DNA from: Acidobacteriaceae bacterium
Lineage (GTDB): Bacteria; Acidobacteriota; Terriglobia; Terriglobales; Acidobacteriaceae
Reading direction: 5' to 3'
DNA: 64,000 nt
NCBI GenBank assembly: GCA_003139095.1
Contig: PLHW01000071.1
Coordinates: 1 to 64,000, forward strand
The notes under the pieces were generated by a model. That model ran no database searches. It was not told where the DNA came from and saw nothing but the letters and a program-made list of their open reading frames with translations. Shown piece by piece: positions 61,365 to 64,000 of the stretch (the stretch's first letter is position 1; the number at the start of each line of letters is the position of its first letter). The position numbers and the translations under genes were made by a program.

Positions 61365-62939
61365 TCAAGCCGGAATACTGGTCTGCCGGCCACTCCCGCA
61401 ATCTGCAATCTGATTTCTGAAATCCCTCGCTCGCTTGCGGAACACCACTCGCAGTTCCTCGCGCCAGCGCTCGTCAATACCCACCAGATCCCATTCGAGG
61501 TCCGGCGACAGATATCGCAAGATCGTGTCCGTCGCCGGATGCACGTGCAGCGCCGGCGTTACTAGCATGAGCAGCGGCTTCTCCAGCGAAACTTCGTGCC
61601 CGGGAAAATACCCGAACTTGCCGAACTCTCCCCGCTCCTGGTGCCACGCCACGCGTGCCCAATAATCCAGACCCTGCAGTGGCAAGTGGATGTCCTCATC
61701 CGCCTTCAGTTCAATCACCGCCAGCCGCCCCTCATGCGTCGCCGTCAGAATGTCGATCATCCCGCGATCCGCCGCCGAAAACGCCGGCACTTGCCGATAC
61801 ACGCAATCGCTCCTCAATCGGGCGTCGAGGTCCCCAATGTTCGCGCTCGCTATCGATTCCAGCCATCGTTCCGGATGCATCCGCCACAGCGGATGATTCT
61901 TCGGCCCATCCTTGCGCCGCACCGCTGCCGCCAGTCGTACTAGGTTGCAGAACTCGTTTTCATTCCGCTCATCGAGCACGCGCTCTTCAGCGCCTAGGCC
62001 AAAAACGATCTCCTCGCCAGCCTGAAAATTCCTTGGATCGTGGGCGATTCTCGCTTGCGCAAATTCCAGCCCGCAACGCCGGAACGAAACATGCGCCGGA
62101 GACAGCACCACCACTTCGGCCTGCGGAAGAATCGCCCGAATGCGGGCAATCGACGCCGCAAAGTGCTCCAGCGCCTGCCCTTCATCCACCGCCCGCACCA
62201 GCCGCGTCGATAGATTCCCGTGATCGCCAACTTCCAGCCGCACCAGCGTGTCTTCCCGCTCGTCGAATTCGTTCAAGTGCCACTTCGCCGCCGTGGGATG
62301 CAGATGCGCCATACGCTGCGCCGTCAGAGCGGCTCCGCCTTTCGGAACCACCAGCACTAGGCCCTCTACCACTCGCCGCTCCAGTTGCGCCAGCCGGCAT
62401 TCTTCCAGCCACAAAATGCCGCACGTCAGTGCTCCGTCAACCGTCCCTTGCGTCTCCTCGTCGTTTACTCCAACAATTGCCAGCGCGCGTTGTCCCAGCC
62501 GCATCCACCCCCGCAAATACGCCGGACCAAACGATCGCTTCAGGTCCATGCTCGTCGTCAGCCGAGCCACCGTCCAACCGGGGAAATTGCGCTCCAGCGC
62601 CCGCCTCAACCGTGGCTCATACGCCACTCGCGCCGCCCGCCGCGCCACGGGACTCCGCTGGTCTCGATCCCGGCAAATGTCCAGCCGCGTCGGGCGGCTC
62701 TGGCCCATGCGCTGCACTTGCAGCCGCAGGGTCGCGCCTTTCACCTCCGCGTCCAGAACGCGCCGCACAACGTTGCGCTCGCTCGACCACAAATGCAGCA
62801 GGCACTTGCTGTATTCCCCTGAAATTGAATACTTTGCCTCGGCCAGGTCGAATACCACTGCGCCATCCTCGACAACCACCGCGGCGCGCGAGCCGTTGAG
62901 GAACTCCGCCAGCATTTTGCCGAGGGACTCCGGTGTCAT
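61365..62939 (-). CDS. Protein with C-terminal PD-(D/E)XK-like nuclease domain
   Basis: The product has 524 residues and no signal peptide. Residues about 380-450 carry a nuclease-like core: RQVPAFSAADRGMIDILTATHEGRLAVIELKADEDIHLPLQGLDYWARV. The Asp in MIDIL and the Glu/Lys in VIELK fit the PD-(D/E)XK pattern, as in NucS-like enzymes, and a downstream Gln fits motif IV. The N-terminal 370 residues (LRRALERNFPGWTVARLTTSMDLKRSFGPAYLRGWMRLGQRALAIVGV, GGAALTAQRMAHLHPTAAKWHLNEFDERE) match no domain I know. A role in DNA handling or repair is inferred, not shown. It stands alone between convergent and codirectional genes. Confidence 0.7.
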   Translation of the reverse strand: MTPESLGKMLAEFLNGSRAAVVVEDGAVVFDLAEAKYSISGEYSKCLLHLWSSERNVVRRVLDAEVKGATLRLQVQRMGQSRPTRLDICRDRDQRSPVARRAARVAYEPRLRRALERNFPGWTVARLTTSMDLKRSFGPAYLRGWMRLGQRALAIVGVNDEETQGTVDGALTCGILWLEECRLAQLERRVVEGLVLVVPKGGAALTAQRMAHLHPTAAKWHLNEFDEREDTLVRLEVGDHGNLSTRLVRAVDEGQALEHFAASIARIRAILPQAEVVVLSPAHVSFRRCGLEFAQARIAHDPRNFQAGEEIVFGLGAEERVLDERNENEFCNLVRLAAAVRRKDGPKNHPLWRMHPERWLESIASANIGDLDARLRSDCVYRQVPAFSAADRGMIDILTATHEGRLAVIELKADEDIHLPLQGLDYWARVAWHQERGEFGKFGYFPGHEVSLEKPLLMLVTPALHVHPATDTILRYLSPDLEWDLVGIDERWREELRVVFRKRARDFRNQIADCGSGRQTSIPA

Positions 62940-63078
62940 ATTCAGAGATTATTGATTGGATTGAGGATTGAGAGCAGTGATGACCGTACAGCTCTTTTGT
63001 GTCGAATCCGAAGTGAGACAGTCTTACGCCTGTTACCCGCCCGGATATCGCCGCGAAGCGAACTACTTCCCATTCGCC

Positions 63079-64000
63079 CTAGCGTGCCGCCTTCTCTACG
63101 GCTGCGCGCAGCTCTTCGTAAGTCATGGCGCCCGGATGGTACACGGTGACCTGGCCGGCGCGGTTCAACACTACGAGCGTTGGGGTTGTGCTGGCGCCGT
63201 AGGTTATGAAATTTCGTTTGCTCAAAGGCACGGGCATATCCAGCAGGCTGGCGTAATAGCGCTGACGGACGGATTCGATGTACTTGCGTTCTTCTGCGGG
63301 CGCGGAAGGCTCGCCTTGCGCGGCGTAGCCGTAGAGTTGGGTTGGGCCGATGACGACTAGGCCTTGCGGGGCGAACTCCTTGCGCAACCGCGCAATCACC
63401 GGAACCTCTGCTTTGCAGTCGACGCACCAGTGCGCCCAGAAAAACAGCAGCACGGGCGAGCCTTTCGTTGATGCCAGCGTCGGCGGTTTGGGCCCCAGAT
63501 ATTGCGTTTCCTCCAGCGCCGGCGCCGGCTTTCCTACAAAGACCAGCAGGTTCAGGTTCTTCTGGAGCCGCGGCGCGATGGATGTGGTTCCATACTTCGC
63601 GAGCGCGGATCGCAAGAGGCGGATCGCCGCCGGTTGCTGCGCGTTTTCCGCCAGCGCCTGCGCCAGCACCTCGTAGGCCGCGCCTAGCGCGGTAGGCAGG
63701 TGATCTTCCGCATCCAGTTTGCGCTTGGCCAGTTGTTGTTCGCAGAGCATCCTCGTCTGGTTGGCGTAGGCCTCCGCCTGCGGCCACTGATGTATCGAAG
63801 CTTCGCCGCGCGCCATCCACGACAATGCTTCGAGGTACTCGGGCGTGACGCCGTGCTGCTCCTTGTAACGCTGAAGCTCCGCCTCGGCCGGGGAAAACGA
63901 GTTCTGCATCAGTTGCATGCGAACATCGTTTACGAGGTCGGCGTGCGCTGCCGCAGGCAAGCAAGCGAGCAACAACGATGTCAGAAGTCCACGCTTCCCC
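63079..64000 (-). CDS. TlpA-like thioredoxin-fold protein (5' end outside window)
   Basis: The ORF stays open to the window edge: upstream of the tracked TTG the frame reads GKRGLLTSLLLACLPAAAHA, clearly part of a signal peptide, so the true start lies beyond 64000. The mature N-terminal half is helical and TPR-like (PAEAELQRYKEQHGVTPEYLEALSWMARGEASIHQWPQAEAYANQ). The C-terminal half is a thioredoxin fold (GKPAPALEETQYLG, SPVLLFFWAHWCVDCKAEVPVIARLRKEF, TTPTLVVLNRAGQVTVYHPGAM) with active-site CVDC and a cis-Pro. It is probably a periplasmic disulfide reductase or thiol protein. Confidence 0.85.
   Translation of the reverse strand, partial: GKRGLLTSLLLACLPAAAHADLVNDVRMQLMQNSFSPAEAELQRYKEQHGVTPEYLEALSWMARGEASIHQWPQAEAYANQTRMLCEQQLAKRKLDAEDHLPTALGAAYEVLAQALAENAQQPAAIRLLRSALAKYGTTSIAPRLQKNLNLLVFVGKPAPALEETQYLGPKPPTLASTKGSPVLLFFWAHWCVDCKAEVPVIARLRKEFAPQGLVVIGPTQLYGYAAQGEPSAPAEERKYIESVRQRYYASLLDMPVPLSKRNFITYGASTTPTLVVLNRAGQVTVYHPGAMTYEELRAAVEKAAR

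Overview
The window looks like the chromosome of a soil-type Acidobacteriota, most likely class Terriglobia. This is inferred from gene content: a VWA-domain secreted protein of the type common in acidobacteria, many secreted repeat proteins (FG-GAP, HAF, GloVer), TPR-rich regulators and GC-rich codon use. No taxonomic search was run.

Layout. (1) 1-711: 3' end of a 23S rRNA, a spacer, a complete 5S rRNA and its terminator. (2) 1034-10294, minus strand: five large secreted proteins built from tandem repeats (FG-GAP/VCBS, HAF, DNRLRE plus Gly-rich repeats, GloVer, HAF) and a small CPLCG-motif protein. They lie divergent to a CadC-like winged-helix/TPR membrane regulator (10383-13244). (3) 13601-18975: a small secreted protein, a 1,080-residue secreted protein and a 2-oxoacid dehydrogenase E2 component. 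(4) About 19154-46421: some 27 kb read entirely on the minus strand that looks like a phage-derived virion locus. In transcription order it holds a YezD-like small protein, a zinc-ribbon protein, a sigma-region-4-like regulator, a small ORF, a dual-specificity phosphatase, a 2,017-aa fibre/spike-like protein with a signal peptide, a beta-helix/polysaccharide deacetylase with a signal peptide, terminase large subunit, a three-gene kinase/DUF3037/S24 cassette, portal, prohead protease, a scaffold-like coiled coil, major capsid protein, head-tail proteins, a tail tube-like protein, a 782-aa tail/baseplate-like protein and a group of small membrane proteins that may serve lysis. No integrase, small terminase, replication gene or tape-measure protein was recognised. 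(5) 46712-53381: housekeeping and secreted genes (M13 peptidase, membrane proteins, CPBP protease, phosphoesterase). (6) 53572-55552: two SAM methyltransferases of visibly lower GC lying between a 98-nt tRNA-like element and tRNA-Pro(GGG). (7) 55976-64000: sigma-54 response regulator, two paralogous TPR proteins, a VWA protein, a DinB-like protein, a PD-(D/E)XK-like protein and a TlpA-like thioredoxin cut by the window edge.

The most interesting part is the cassette between terminase and portal (30657-33323). It holds a HipA-like kinase, a DUF3037 domain fused to a complete LexA-type S24 autoprotease domain, and a stand-alone DUF3037 protein. The fusion keeps the Ala-Gly cleavage site and the Ser/Lys dyad at LexA spacing but has no LexA-type DNA-binding domain. 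This suggests, as inference only, a DNA-damage-triggered switch acting on a kinase module. The same locus also carries simple-sequence tracts at gene 3' ends and dispersed GTCATCCTG...GTCGAAGGACCCC repeats. Its portal and protease genes contain in-frame insert-like segments.
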